In this document: positions 15,894-25,617 of the stretch, piece after piece | Layout of the letters: each line of letters begins with the position of its first letter | How positions within the stretch are numbered: the first letter of the stretch is position 1 | Origin: Lachnospiraceae bacterium | GTDB lineage: Bacteria; Bacillota; Clostridia; Lachnospirales; Lachnospiraceae | Direction of reading: 5' to 3' | DNA length: 64,000 bases | NCBI GenBank assembly: GCA_024696005.1 | Contig: JAILHF010000022.1 | Location: forward strand, 1-64,000 | The notes under the pieces: generated by a model | Databases searched by the model: none | Told to the model about the DNA's origin: nothing | What the model saw: the letters and a program-made list of their open reading frames with translations, nothing else | Made by a program: the position numbers and the translations under genes

Positions 15894-17048
15894 ATGCAGA
15901 AAGTATTGATCGTCCATAATCATTACCGCATTCCCGGCGGGGAAGACACGGTGGCGGAGAGCGAGGCGAAGCTTCTTTCGGAGCACGGACACGAGGTGGT
16001 CCGTTATGAACGGAGCAACGACGAAGCCTGCGGAAAGCTCGCGATGGCGCTGGAGAGCATCTTCAGCATCCGCACGTATCGCGAAGTGCGCGCCCTGATC
16101 CGCCGTGAAAAGATCGATATCGTTCACGTTCACAATACCCTGCACAGGATCAGCCCCTCCGTTTACTATGCGGCGGCGGCCGAGGGGGTGCCGGTGGTGC
16201 AGACCATGCATAATTTCCGCCTGCTCTGCCCTGCGGGGACTTTTTATCGTGACGGGAAGGTCTGCGAGGACTGCATGAAGAAAGGCCGTTTCTGCGCGCT
16301 GAAGCACCGCTGCTATCGCGGAAGCTTTCTGCAGACGGCGGTCGTGGCGCTTTCCAATGCGATCCACCTGCGCACAGGCATTTACCGCAAGCTGCATTTT
16401 ATCTGCCTTACGGAATTTAACCGCGAAAAGCTTCTGATGCTGAACGAAAAGAAGCTGCGCGTCGATCCGGACAAGATCAGCGTGAAGCCCAATTTCACGC
16501 CCGCTTACGAAACGGCCGGAAACAAAGCAGCCGGCGCCCCCTATTACGTGGTCCTGGGGCGCATTGAGCGCCTGAAGGGGAGCTCCCTGGTCGCGAAAGC
16601 CTTTGCGCGCAGCAAAAAGCGCCTGCTCTTTGTCGGTGAGGGGGAACAAAAAGAGGCTCTTGCGCATTATATCGAGAGGAAGGGCCTGAAAAACATCGAA
16701 TGCGTGGGACAGAAGGATCATGACGAGGCGATGCGCATCCTGTCCGGCGCACGGGCGCTGATCGTGGCATCGCAGTGGTACGAGACCTTCGGCCTGAGCG
16801 TGATCGAGGCCTATTCGCTGGGCGTGCCCGTGATCGCCGTGGATTTCGGCAATGCCGGAAGCCTGGTGCGTGACGGCGTGACCGGCGTGAAATATAAAAA
16901 CAGCGTGTCGGGGCTCTGCGAGGCCCTTGAACGTTTCGAAGCCATGGACCGCGAAAGGCTTTCGCGGGCGGCTTATGAAGAATACCGGGAAGAGTATTCG
17001 GAAGAGGAAAATTACCGTCAGCTGAAGGGGATCTACGACGCGTTATGA
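15894..17048 (+). CDS. Glycosyltransferase family 4
   Basis: A 384-residue GT-B enzyme. The N-terminal MQKVLIVHNHYRIPGGEDTV is the conserved start of this GT4 group, with the glycine loop for the acceptor side. HNTLHRISPSVYYAA and TMHNFRLLCPAGTFYRDG follow; the donor domain has VVLGRIERLKGS and the E-x7-E region ASQWYETFGLSVIEAYSLGVPVIA. It transfers a sugar from a nucleotide donor to a lipid-linked glycan. It is the first gene of a 12-gene operon, and its ATG appears to sit at the transcription start. Confidence 0.92.
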   Translation: MQKVLIVHNHYRIPGGEDTVAESEAKLLSEHGHEVVRYERSNDEACGKLAMALESIFSIRTYREVRALIRREKIDIVHVHNTLHRISPSVYYAAAAEGVPVVQTMHNFRLLCPAGTFYRDGKVCEDCMKKGRFCALKHRCYRGSFLQTAVVALSNAIHLRTGIYRKLHFICLTEFNREKLLMLNEKKLRVDPDKISVKPNFTPAYETAGNKAAGAPYYVVLGRIERLKGSSLVAKAFARSKKRLLFVGEGEQKEALAHYIERKGLKNIECVGQKDHDEAMRILSGARALIVASQWYETFGLSVIEAYSLGVPVIAVDFGNAGSLVRDGVTGVKYKNSVSGLCEALERFEAMDRERLSRAAYEEYREEYSEEENYRQLKGIYDAL

Positions 17049-18034
17049 GCCTGAAGAGCTTTCTCACAAAAAGCAGGACACTGCTCAGCGGCGATTACCG
17101 CGAGGTGGAACGCAACGCGATCGCTGCGCGAAACGAGCGCGTGATCCGCAAATACAAGGGAAAAGGCGACATTTACGCCGTCCTTCGCCTCTACAGCGAC
17201 GAGGCGGGGCTGTTCAGCTTCTTCCTGAAGGCCCTCGGCGGGATCAGCTATTGCAGGCAGCACGGTTACATTCCCGTGATCGACATGCAGACAAAAGAGA
17301 ACATCTTTTTCGACGCGAAGGAGCGGAAACGGAAAAACGTCTGGGAATGCTTCTTCGAGCAGCCCGCCGGCGTTTCCTTCGCGGATGTAAAAGGGAAAAA
17401 GAACGTGATCGTCCTGGAGAATCCCCGCATGCCCGAGGGTTCGATGCTGCAGCTTCTGCAGCAGGAGCGGCTTCGGAAGTACTGGCACAAGGCCTTTGTG
17501 AAATACATTCACTACACGGAGCCCGTGAAGGAAGAGATAAGCCGCTACGAAAAGGCTTTTGCGGCCCGGAAGAAATGGCTGGGCGTGCTGGCCAGGGGAA
17601 CGGATTACCTGAGCGTGGGTGTGGGACATGCCGTGCAGCCCGACCGCGACACGCTGCTTGCAAAGATCCGCAGCGTAAAGGAAGACTACGGCTGCGACGG
17701 GATCTTTCTGGCGACCGAGGATGAGGACATCCTCGACATGATCAAAGAAAGCTTCGGCGATGAAGTGATGGTTCTGGAGCAGAAGCGCTACCGCGGGAAG
17801 CAGGAGCAGAAGCTCGGGCAGAAGGCGGATTACAAAAAGGACGCGATCGCCATGAACATCACGTATCTGGCGGCGCTGGACTATCTGTCCCGCTGCAGCT
17901 GCCTGATCGCGGCCAATACCGGCGGGACGACGGGTGTATACATCATGTCGGAAGGCTTTGAATACACGCATTGCTGGTTCCTCGGCACGATGGGCAGCAC
18001 CGATGAACGGACACTCGACATCGACAAACTGTAG
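17045..18034 (+). CDS. Predicted fucosyltransferase-superfamily protein
   Basis: A 329-residue protein without membrane segments. LGVLARGTDYLS (near 181-192) resembles the R-G-D motif of alpha-1,2/1,6- and O-fucosyltransferases, and DGIFLATEDEDI plus the late SCLIAANTGGTTGVYIMS match the region around the nucleotide-sugar pocket. It starts at ATG overlapping the GT4 stop (ATGA, 17045-17048). It likely adds a deoxyhexose in the glycan made by this operon. The match is by motif only, and a different sugar donor is possible. A second protein of this general kind is encoded at 24531-25598. Confidence 0.55.
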   Translation: MSLKSFLTKSRTLLSGDYREVERNAIAARNERVIRKYKGKGDIYAVLRLYSDEAGLFSFFLKALGGISYCRQHGYIPVIDMQTKENIFFDAKERKRKNVWECFFEQPAGVSFADVKGKKNVIVLENPRMPEGSMLQLLQQERLRKYWHKAFVKYIHYTEPVKEEISRYEKAFAARKKWLGVLARGTDYLSVGVGHAVQPDRDTLLAKIRSVKEDYGCDGIFLATEDEDILDMIKESFGDEVMVLEQKRYRGKQEQKLGQKADYKKDAIAMNITYLAALDYLSRCSCLIAANTGGTTGVYIMSEGFEYTHCWFLGTMGSTDERTLDIDKL

Positions 18035-18043
18035 GTGTTTTTT

Positions 18044-18799
18044 ATGGCAGAACAGAAAACGGGATTGTGGAACGCTTGCCTGCGGCCGAAGGTACGGCAG
18101 CTTGCGATCCGCTTCCGGAAACACAAACTTAAGAGGGAAAGCGGCAGCGTCTTTTATCCGGGCAGTGACATCAGCATGCGCACGGTGCTCGGTGAGGGCT
18201 GCCATATCCACGGGATCGTCGTGGACAGCCGCCTGGAAGGGCACAACGTGGTCTACGGCGAGCTGTACCAGTCCGAGCTTGGCTTTGCTTCGTTCATCTC
18301 GCCGCATTCCAAGCTGGAATACTGCAGCATCGGGCGCTATTGCTCCATCGGGGCGCATGTGCACGTGGTGCGTGGGCAGCACCCTTCGAGGGACTGGGTC
18401 TCCACCTCGCCCTGCTTTTATTCGCTGCGGAAGCAGTCCGGCTTTACCTACAGCAAGAAGCAGCGCTTCGAGGAATTCCGCTGGATCGATGAGAAGAAAA
18501 AGATCTGCATACAGATCGGAAATGACGTGTGGATCGGTGATCACGTGCTGATCATGGAGGGCGTGACCATAGGCGACGGCGCCATCCTGGCAGCAGGCAG
18601 CGTGGTCGTGAAGGACGTGCCGCCCTATGCCATCGTGGGAGGAAACCCCGCGAAGCTGATCCGCAGCCGCTTCTCCGAAGAGGAGATCGCGTATCTGCAG
18701 AAACTGCGCTGGTGGGACAGGGATCCCGCCTGGCTGGAGGCGCACGCCCATTGTTTTGATTCGGTACAACGCCTGCGCGAAGAGGTGGAAAAAAAGTGA
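18044..18799 (+). CDS. CatB-type O-acetyltransferase (left-handed beta helix)
   Basis: A 251-residue hexapeptide-repeat protein. Repeats of the [LIV]-G-x4 type run from about 35 to 200 (for example CSIGRYCSIGAHV, IGNDVWIGDHVLIMEGVTIGDGAILAAGSVV), followed by the CatB signature VPPYAIVGGNPAKLIRSRF. The His in RGQHPSRDWVST is the probable active-site residue. These enzymes acetylate hydroxyls on sugars or antibiotics using acetyl-CoA; here the setting points to decoration of the glycan. ATG 18044 is chosen over GTG 18035 because AGGTG lies at the right distance. Confidence 0.87.
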   Translation: MAEQKTGLWNACLRPKVRQLAIRFRKHKLKRESGSVFYPGSDISMRTVLGEGCHIHGIVVDSRLEGHNVVYGELYQSELGFASFISPHSKLEYCSIGRYCSIGAHVHVVRGQHPSRDWVSTSPCFYSLRKQSGFTYSKKQRFEEFRWIDEKKKICIQIGNDVWIGDHVLIMEGVTIGDGAILAAGSVVVKDVPPYAIVGGNPAKLIRSRFSEEEIAYLQKLRWWDRDPAWLEAHAHCFDSVQRLREEVEKK

Positions 18800-19923
18800 A
18801 CAGTCCGTTTGATGTGCCGGTAGTCATGATCGTATATAAGCGTCCGGACGTGACAAAACGCTCTTTTGCCGCGATCCGCGAGCTGAAGCCCGCAAAGCTC
18901 TACATCATCTGCGACGGTCCCAGGAGCGAAAAGGACGCGCCGGCGGTGCAGGAGGTGCGCGACTACATCGACAGCCACATCGACTGGGACTGCGAGGTGC
19001 ACCGCGACTACGCGGAAAAGAACCTGGGACTGCGCTACCGCATGCCCACGGGCATGGCCTGGGTGTTCGAGAACGAGGACCGGGCCATCTTTGTGGAAGA
19101 CGACATCGAAGCATCGCAGAATTTCTTTTATTTCTGCCGCGACATGCTGAACGCTTACGAAAACGACGAGCGCATCGGCATGATCACGGGCAGCAATCTC
19201 TATCCGGAGGATCCCTCGTTCGGTGACGGGGATATCTGCTTTTCCTCTTTTGCGACGATCTGGGGCTGGGCCACCTGGAAGCGTGCCTGGAAGCTCTATG
19301 ACGTGAACATCCGCCGCTGGCCCGAGCTGAAGAAGCAGAAAAAGTTCAAAAGCTTCATGACGGATCATACCTGGGATTTCTTTTCCATCGTGTTCGACGA
19401 CCTGCAGTATCACTGGTACCGCACCTGGGGGTATCAGTGGAATTTCTGCATGTGGGCGAACGACAAGCTGGGCATCGTGCCCCGGTACAATCTGATCAGC
19501 AACATCGGCATGGGCGATGAGCAGGGCGAGCATCCCGCCGACACGAAGGAAAAGGTGGACTATGTTTCCGGCGTGGAAAAGAAGGAGCTTGCGCTTCCGA
19601 TCCGCTATCCCGAAAAGGTGGAGCGCAACGAGGCATACGACCTGAAGTTCCAGACCTGCTTCTTTACCGAAAAGATCGGGCTTGCAAAGAAGATCAAATA
19701 CGGCATCCGCGCGGCGGTCTATGAGAAGGCCTACCGCACGATCAAGGAAATGGAACGGGACGATGAGTACTTCGATCACGTCCTGGAAGAGAAATACAAG
19801 CTGAACGAGGAGGAGCGGAAACGCAATCCCGGTGACCGCTACCGCCTGACCGATCCTGCCTCGATGCGAGAGAGCGCAAAGAAGTACGAAAGCTACAGGC
19901 GGGGAAAGAAACAGGGGAGCTGA
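18796..19923 (+). CDS. Glycosyltransferase family 2-like (GNT-I/HlpA type)
   Basis: A 375-residue protein starting at GTG 18796, overlapping the acetyltransferase stop. VPVVMIVYKRPDVTKRSF opens a GT-A fold; IFVEDDIEAS (near 95-104) supplies the DxD-type metal site, and SSFATIWGWATWKRAWKLYD is a signature of the HlpA / GNT-I-like group. It is predicted to add a single sugar in the cytosol. The C-terminal 80 residues are highly charged and helical. It sits in the middle of the glycan operon. Confidence 0.8.
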   Translation: MNSPFDVPVVMIVYKRPDVTKRSFAAIRELKPAKLYIICDGPRSEKDAPAVQEVRDYIDSHIDWDCEVHRDYAEKNLGLRYRMPTGMAWVFENEDRAIFVEDDIEASQNFFYFCRDMLNAYENDERIGMITGSNLYPEDPSFGDGDICFSSFATIWGWATWKRAWKLYDVNIRRWPELKKQKKFKSFMTDHTWDFFSIVFDDLQYHWYRTWGYQWNFCMWANDKLGIVPRYNLISNIGMGDEQGEHPADTKEKVDYVSGVEKKELALPIRYPEKVERNEAYDLKFQTCFFTEKIGLAKKIKYGIRAAVYEKAYRTIKEMERDDEYFDHVLEEKYKLNEEERKRNPGDRYRLTDPASMRESAKKYESYRRGKKQGS

Positions 19924-19927
19924 AGCG

Positions 19928-20800
19928 ATGGCATTCACGCTGGACGAAGACAACGCGCTTTTGCGCGCGGCCTATAAAAACGACAATTACCGCGTCATGC
20001 AGGGCATGGCGGAGGACGGTCCCTGCCTGATCTTTTTCTCGGGCAAGGGCTTGTATTTCCCGGATACCGAGGAGAGCTTCCGCGAGACGGTGCTCTACAA
20101 AGACCGTTACGAGTGGGCGCGCGTGGCGTCCCGCTGCCTGCCCCGGGTCTCGCGTGTGATCCTGATCCGCGACGTGCGCAAATGCTGGTACGCAACGGGC
20201 ATCAGCGAAAAACATGACACGATCGAAAAAGTGATCACACTGGTGAAGGAGCTGAGCGGAGGCTATCGCAGCATCTGCATCGGCAATTCCGCCGGCGGTT
20301 ACATGGCGGCCATCGCGGGCGCCGCGATCGGAGCGGATGCGGTCTACAGCTGGGGCGGGCAGAGCGACCTGCGCCCTTTTGTGGATATCAGCAGCAACCG
20401 CTTTTTCACGGGGCACGCAGACGATCCCGCGTTTAAGGATTACATGGAGATCCGCAATGTGCTAAGCCTTGGGGACACGCCTCTCTTTTATTTCTACAGC
20501 GCGCAGAACGAGCGCGACCGGGATTCGGCCGCGGTGATGCGTTCGATCGAAGGCACGCAGCTTTTCGCGCTCGATTCGAAGGAGCACGGGGCAGGCTTCA
20601 ACACGGAGACCTATGTGAATATGTTCCGCTGTGATGTGGACAGGCTTTCGGCGCTCTGCGGGGAATATGCCGAAAAGCCCGTGGATGCGAAGGAACTGGG
20701 AGAGAGCATCTGTGCCCTTGTTCCCGAAGCGGAGCGCTATCACGAAACGGAAGAGAAGCCGGGCCTGTTAAAGCGTATCATCAGGAGGCTTGCGAAATGA
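19928..20800 (+). CDS. Alpha/beta-fold hydrolase-like protein of the glycan operon
   Basis: A 290-residue protein. GNSAGGYMAA near 119-128 is a nucleophile elbow (Ser121), and the fold context (LIFFSGKG..., VYSWGGQSD) fits an alpha/beta hydrolase similar to those beside capsule and Asp2-like genes. A late His in KEHGAGF may complete the triad. It could deacetylate or trim the glycan, or be an acyltransferase of the same fold. The next gene begins four bases before its stop ends, so the two are coupled. Confidence 0.6.
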   Translation: MAFTLDEDNALLRAAYKNDNYRVMQGMAEDGPCLIFFSGKGLYFPDTEESFRETVLYKDRYEWARVASRCLPRVSRVILIRDVRKCWYATGISEKHDTIEKVITLVKELSGGYRSICIGNSAGGYMAAIAGAAIGADAVYSWGGQSDLRPFVDISSNRFFTGHADDPAFKDYMEIRNVLSLGDTPLFYFYSAQNERDRDSAAVMRSIEGTQLFALDSKEHGAGFNTETYVNMFRCDVDRLSALCGEYAEKPVDAKELGESICALVPEAERYHETEEKPGLLKRIIRRLAK

Positions 20801-22419
20801 AGCGGATCGAGGACTTTCCCGTCGATCCTGCGCTGATGCGGGAACTGACGGAAGAATGCGCAAAACGCTTCGGGCCTCTCGAAGTGAGCAGCAAAAAATA
20901 TGTATACGTGAACCTTTCAATGGTGAGGCTGCAGACGGTATGGTTCATGCCCAAGCTGATCTACGCGAGGGCCATCTGCGAGGCCTGCGGGGCCGGGATG
21001 ATCGTGCTCACCTGGAAGGAGAACGAACTGTTCACAAAGCTGGTCGAGGCCTTCGGCGGAGAGCATGTGGCGCTGGATACCATGTGCCGCAAGGATCCGG
21101 CAGCGCTGCTGGCGACCTTCGGCAGGGCCTGCTCCGTTTACATGAAAGGCAGTGATGTGGAAGGCTTCCGGAAGATGAAGCTCTGGGGACTGCCCGTGGG
21201 ACGGGTCATGTACGAAGACATCCTGCGTACCTCCTCCCTTTCCACGATACGCACGCTGCGCGACAAGACCGTCATGAAGAAAACGATCCACATCCTCTGG
21301 ATGTGTCACGCGCTGAAACACTATTTTAAGAAAAAGCCGCCGCTCTTTTCGGTCGGGGACGACATCGCCTATCACGAAGGGATACAGCACGCGATGTTCA
21401 AACAGGCCGGCGCGGAGGTGTACTGCATGAGCGACAAGGCGGAAGCAATGGTGCTCTTTGATTCGGAGGGCCGCGTCATCCGAAGGGGTGAGATGCGCCA
21501 CCGCCGTCTGGCAGCCCTGATCGACCGCGTGGATTACGATGAGGAGAAAGCGCTGAAGGCGCTGGAGGACCGCTTCCACGGCAAGATCCCGACGGTCTGG
21601 GACCGCGGGGCTTTCGTCGGGAAAAAGGTCATGGGGCGCGAAGAGCTGATGAAGCAGCTTGGCCTCGACCCCGCGAAAAAGAACATCGTGATCATGGCGC
21701 ATACCTTCACGGACGCCGTGTTCAATTACGGCGAGCTGTATTTCCGTGATTATTACGACTGGACCGAGAAAACGCTCAGGATCGCTTCGGAGACGAAGGA
21801 CGTGAACTGGATCCTGAAGCCGCATCCGAGCAGGAAGTCCTATAACGAATCGACGGATTCGATCGAGGACATGTACCGGCGCTATCGCAGGGACAACATC
21901 TTCCTGATGCCGGACGATGTTAGCTCGGAGAGCCTGCGGGGCTTTGCGGACTGCGTGATCACGATCGGCGGCAACGCCGGTGCGGAGTTTGCCTGCTGCG
22001 GGATCCCGGCCGTGATCGTGGGTTTCCCCTATTACAGGGGCTTCGGTTACACGCTGGAGCCGAAGGATTATTCCGAATACGAAAAGCTGCTCCGCGGCAT
22101 CTCGTCGATCGAGCCGCTCACCGAAGAGCAGACGCGCATGGCGCGCAAGGTGTTTTACGTAAACGGCAGCAGCGAGATGAAGAGCTTAAGCTTTCAGGAC
22201 GAGCCGGCACTGCTTTTGAAGGAGCTGTACGGCGAGATGATCGACGCGATGGCGGTCGAATATTACGAGAGCAACAAGGGAACGAAGAAATTCAACGACC
22301 GCATCACGAAGGAACTGACGAAATACATGGCTTCGCACGACATGCGGCAGAGCGAGTATTTCCGAAGGGGAGAACAGCGCGGCAGGGAAGCCACTTGGGA
22401 ATACGGAAAACGCAGGTGA
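20797..22419 (+). CDS. Capsule polysaccharide-type GT-B transferase
   Basis: A 540-residue protein with two Rossmann-like halves. WILKPHPSRKSYN (near 344-356) and FADCVITIGGNAGAEFACCGIPAVI are the hallmarks of the capsule-synthesis / CDP-glycerol-transferase superfamily, where the conserved His-Pro and late Glu bind the nucleotide sugar. No membrane helix is visible, so it should act at the cytosolic membrane face. It may build the backbone or linker of the polymer. The gene overlaps its upstream neighbour by four bases and lies four bases before the next. Confidence 0.75.
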   Translation: MKRIEDFPVDPALMRELTEECAKRFGPLEVSSKKYVYVNLSMVRLQTVWFMPKLIYARAICEACGAGMIVLTWKENELFTKLVEAFGGEHVALDTMCRKDPAALLATFGRACSVYMKGSDVEGFRKMKLWGLPVGRVMYEDILRTSSLSTIRTLRDKTVMKKTIHILWMCHALKHYFKKKPPLFSVGDDIAYHEGIQHAMFKQAGAEVYCMSDKAEAMVLFDSEGRVIRRGEMRHRRLAALIDRVDYDEEKALKALEDRFHGKIPTVWDRGAFVGKKVMGREELMKQLGLDPAKKNIVIMAHTFTDAVFNYGELYFRDYYDWTEKTLRIASETKDVNWILKPHPSRKSYNESTDSIEDMYRRYRRDNIFLMPDDVSSESLRGFADCVITIGGNAGAEFACCGIPAVIVGFPYYRGFGYTLEPKDYSEYEKLLRGISSIEPLTEEQTRMARKVFYVNGSSEMKSLSFQDEPALLLKELYGEMIDAMAVEYYESNKGTKKFNDRITKELTKYMASHDMRQSEYFRRGEQRGREATWEYGKRR

Positions 22420-22422
22420 GAA

Positions 22423-23397
22423 ATGGCGGGACTTAAGCCTTCCGAAAAACTGATATCGGTCATCGTGCCCGTCTACAACGTGGAGGATTACCTGAAGGAG
22501 TGCGTGGACAGCGTGCTGGCGCAGACGCATGAAAAGCTGGAGCTGATCCTCGTGGACGACGGCTCAAAGGACAGCTCGGGAAAGCTCTGCGACGGCTTTG
22601 CCGCGTCGGACAGCCGCGTGAAGGTGATCCACAAAGAGAACGGCGGCCTGTCTTCGGCCCGCAATGCGGGACTGGAGCAGTGCAGCGGGGATTACGTGTT
22701 CTTCCTGGATTCCGACGACTATATTTACGAAAAGGCAATGGAAAAGATGGTCACGCTGGCCGAAACGGAAGGCTGCGGCATCGTGGTCTGCGGCTTCTGC
22801 AACCAGGGCGAGCCTCTGGGTGCGAAGCAGGGGGACGGAAAGAACCGTTTCTACACGGGACGGCAGCTGATCGACATCTTTTACGGCCCGCAGCATACGC
22901 CGATCACCCTGGCCTGGAACAAGCTTTACCGCAGGTCCGTGATCGGGGAGCTCCGTTTTCCGGAAGGCTATATCCACGAGGACGAAGCCATGGTCGTGCA
23001 GTTTCTCTACAGGGCCGCAAAGGTGGGCTGGATCCGCGAAAACCTGCATTGCTACCGTTCGCGCTCCGGCAGCATCACGGGCGAAAAGTTTTCGCTTAAG
23101 CGCCTGGACATCCTCCATGCATTCCGCGCAAGGCTTTCGTTTTACGAGAGCGCCGGGGAGGAGGAGTACCTGGTGCGCGAGGAGCAGTGCTATCTCTCGG
23201 CCCTGCTGGAATACTACGGCAGGGTGAAGAAGGAACTGCCGGAAGAAAAGAAGGCAAGGGAAGAACTGAAACAGCAATACCGGGAGCGTTACCGTGCGGC
23301 CCGGAAGGGAAAGTGGAGCGCGGCAAAAAAGCTGCTCTATCTTGCCTGCTTCTTCTTCCCGGGCTTATACAGCCTGCTTCGCAGGAAAGGACGTTAA
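22423..23397 (+). CDS. Glycosyltransferase family 2
   Basis: A 324-residue GT-A enzyme with complete motifs: SVIVPVYNVEDYLKECVDSVL (12-32), ILVDDGSKDSSG, ENGGLSSARNAGL, and FLDSDDYI (the DxD metal site). The C-terminal part has the usual FPEGYIHEDEAMV acidic pair. It resembles the partial protein at the window start. It adds a sugar to the growing repeat unit. The C-terminus (KKLLYLACFFFPGLYSLL) is hydrophobic and may attach it to the membrane. Confidence 0.9.
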   Translation: MAGLKPSEKLISVIVPVYNVEDYLKECVDSVLAQTHEKLELILVDDGSKDSSGKLCDGFAASDSRVKVIHKENGGLSSARNAGLEQCSGDYVFFLDSDDYIYEKAMEKMVTLAETEGCGIVVCGFCNQGEPLGAKQGDGKNRFYTGRQLIDIFYGPQHTPITLAWNKLYRRSVIGELRFPEGYIHEDEAMVVQFLYRAAKVGWIRENLHCYRSRSGSITGEKFSLKRLDILHAFRARLSFYESAGEEEYLVREEQCYLSALLEYYGRVKKELPEEKKAREELKQQYRERYRAARKGKWSAAKKLLYLACFFFPGLYSLLRRKGR

Positions 23398-23400
23398 AGA

Positions 23401-24534
23401 ATGAAGATCGTGATAGCGGGAGACACCCTGCCGAAAAAGATCAACATGCACGAATACGAAGAGGGAAACGCGGAGCTGATCTTCGGGAAAGAGCTCATGG
23501 AGCGCTTTGCTTCGGCAGACTACAGCATCGTGAACCTGGAAGGCTCCTTTACGGACGGGGAAGAGCCGATCGAAAAATCCGGCGGTCACCTGAAGGGGAG
23601 CAAAAAAGCCTTTGCCGCGGTAAAGGCGCTGGGTGTGAAATGCGCCTCCCTTGCCAATAACCACATCTGCGATTACGGGGACAGGGGTGTCCTGGATACG
23701 ATCGAACAGCTGGAGAGCAGCGGGATGGACTGGGTCGGTGCCGGGAAGGACCGGGAGAGCATGCGCCGTTCGCTCATAAAGGAGATCGACGGCTGCCGTG
23801 TCGGGATCTATTCCTGCGCGGCGACCGAATTCAACATCGCCGAAAGCGGAAAGGCCGGCGTGAATACCGTGGACCTTTTGGACACGCCGGACGAGATCGC
23901 CGCGCTGAAAGAAAAATGCGATCTGCTGATCTGCATCTATCACGGCGGCCGGGAGCTGTACCGCTATCCCACGCCGCTGCAGCAGCGCTTTTGCCGAAAG
24001 CTGGCCGAAAAAGGCGCCGACGTGGTGCTGTGCCAGCATTCCCACTGCATCGGCTGCATGGAGGAATACAAGGGCGCGACCATCCTGTACGGACAGGGGA
24101 ATTTCTCCTTCCACGGGCAGAACGATGAGCTGCGCCACAGCGGACTGTTGCTGACGATCACCAAAGAGGGAGAGGAGCTGAAGCTTGAGCCCGAGGTGGT
24201 GGTGAATGCGGACGGGCATGTGAACCTTGCCGGAAAGGAAGAGGCGGACGCGATCCTTTCGGCATTCCGGGCGAGGAATGAAGAGATCCGCAGGGAAGGC
24301 TTTGTGCAGGAACGTTTCACGAAGCTTGCGGAAGAGCTTTATCCGCAGGGGATGCAGGTCCTGAGCGGACGTTTCGGAAAGAAGCTCTGGCACGAGCAGG
24401 ACGGCTGGCTGCAAAGAAAGTTTTACCGTCACATCGACCGCAGGCACATCCTGAACATGATACGGAACGAGGAAAACCGCGAGTTCCTCGTAAAGGGTCT
24501 GGAGGAAGACATCCGGAAGAATAAGGATCAATGA
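23401..24534 (+). CDS. CapA-family (PGA_cap) metallophosphatase-like protein
   Basis: A 377-residue protein of the CapA/PgsA group. It begins at once with IVIAGDTLP (metal-binding Asp), then IVNLEGSFT, LANNHICDYGDRG, and the late histidines in YHGGREL and CQHSHCIGCMEE. Unlike many CapA proteins it has no signal peptide or anchor, so it is probably cytosolic. CapA is needed for poly-gamma-glutamate capsule in Bacillus, though its chemistry is not settled. Here it lies among glycosyltransferases, and its start is three bases from the preceding stop. Confidence 0.82.
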   Translation: MKIVIAGDTLPKKINMHEYEEGNAELIFGKELMERFASADYSIVNLEGSFTDGEEPIEKSGGHLKGSKKAFAAVKALGVKCASLANNHICDYGDRGVLDTIEQLESSGMDWVGAGKDRESMRRSLIKEIDGCRVGIYSCAATEFNIAESGKAGVNTVDLLDTPDEIAALKEKCDLLICIYHGGRELYRYPTPLQQRFCRKLAEKGADVVLCQHSHCIGCMEEYKGATILYGQGNFSFHGQNDELRHSGLLLTITKEGEELKLEPEVVVNADGHVNLAGKEEADAILSAFRARNEEIRREGFVQERFTKLAEELYPQGMQVLSGRFGKKLWHEQDGWLQRKFYRHIDRRHILNMIRNEENREFLVKGLEEDIRKNKDQ

Positions 24535-25598
24535 AGAAATACCATCTGACGAAAGAAGAAAAACACGATTACGGAAGCTTCTCCCAAAAGCTGCAGCGCA
24601 AGCTGAGCGGCGTGCTCTTCAGGCTCTGCGGGGGGCGCGAGAAGGCGTATCCTTTTTACCGCTCCTGGAAGCACAGGAACCGTACGATACGAAACAAGAC
24701 GGAAGGCTGGAAGCATTACATGACCGAGGAACCCGCGTATCTGGCGGGCTTCGGCCACGGGCTCGGCGCCTGGAGGACCGGCCTGGTCCACGCAAAGCTT
24801 TTTGGCCTGGAATACGCCTATACGCCGATGGTCTCGACTGCCTGGGAAGAGACACTGGGCCTGGGAGACGGGATGGTCAGGGCAGCAGAGCTGCTTTCGA
24901 AAGGCTTCCGCAAAGTGGTGCTGCCCTATTACGATACGGCCCGGGAGGCGGACCTTGCGATGATCAGGCAGATCATCCGCTCCTATGAAGGCGAGAACGT
25001 CCTGTTTTACAACGAATACGAACAGTGGACAAAGAAGGGCGACGACATCGCGGGCGATGAGATGATACGGGATCTCTTCTGGAAGAGCTCCCGCAGGAAG
25101 GCGGAAAAACTTACCTTTGCCGCTGACTGGCTTTCGATCGCCCTGCACATCCGCAGGGGCGACGTGCAGTCCCGCCTGCGCCAGGGCGACGAGACGATGC
25201 GCAGCCGCTGGCTGGATACGGATTATTACATCAGGATCGCTTCCATGCTGGAGCGCGAGGTCTTTCCGGAGGGCGGCATCCGCTTTTATGTTTTTTCGGA
25301 AGGAAAGAAAGAGGATTTTCCGGAGTTTGACGCGCTTTCGTCTCCGGTGGAATTCTGCCTGGACATGCCGGAGCAGCAATGCTTCCTGCACATGTGCCAC
25401 GCGGATCTGCTGGTGACGGCGGCCAGCTCTTTCTCGATCGTATCGGGCGCGATCAACCCGCATGTGAAGATCGTCCCGGACCGGAAATGGCTGATCTTTC
25501 CGGACACGGAGGAATGGATCGTTGCCACGGAGGACGGAGAGATCGGTGCTTCCGGCAGGGAGCGGCTGAAGGAATATTTTGCCGCGCGCAAAGCGTGA
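24531..25598 (+). CDS. Predicted fucosyltransferase (HxRRGD type)
   Basis: A 355-residue protein. SIALHIRRGDVQSR (near 203-216) is motif I of alpha-1,2- and alpha-1,6-fucosyltransferases, whose Arg residues bind GDP-fucose; LLVTAASSFSIVSGAINP corresponds to motif III. Start ATG 24531 overlaps the CapA stop. It should add fucose or a related deoxysugar to the surface glycan. No GDP-fucose synthesis genes are in the window, so the donor would be made elsewhere. Confidence 0.65.
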   Translation: MKKYHLTKEEKHDYGSFSQKLQRKLSGVLFRLCGGREKAYPFYRSWKHRNRTIRNKTEGWKHYMTEEPAYLAGFGHGLGAWRTGLVHAKLFGLEYAYTPMVSTAWEETLGLGDGMVRAAELLSKGFRKVVLPYYDTAREADLAMIRQIIRSYEGENVLFYNEYEQWTKKGDDIAGDEMIRDLFWKSSRRKAEKLTFAADWLSIALHIRRGDVQSRLRQGDETMRSRWLDTDYYIRIASMLEREVFPEGGIRFYVFSEGKKEDFPEFDALSSPVEFCLDMPEQQCFLHMCHADLLVTAASSFSIVSGAINPHVKIVPDRKWLIFPDTEEWIVATEDGEIGASGRERLKEYFAARKA

Positions 25599-25617
25599 GT
25601 GATAAAGGAACAGAACG

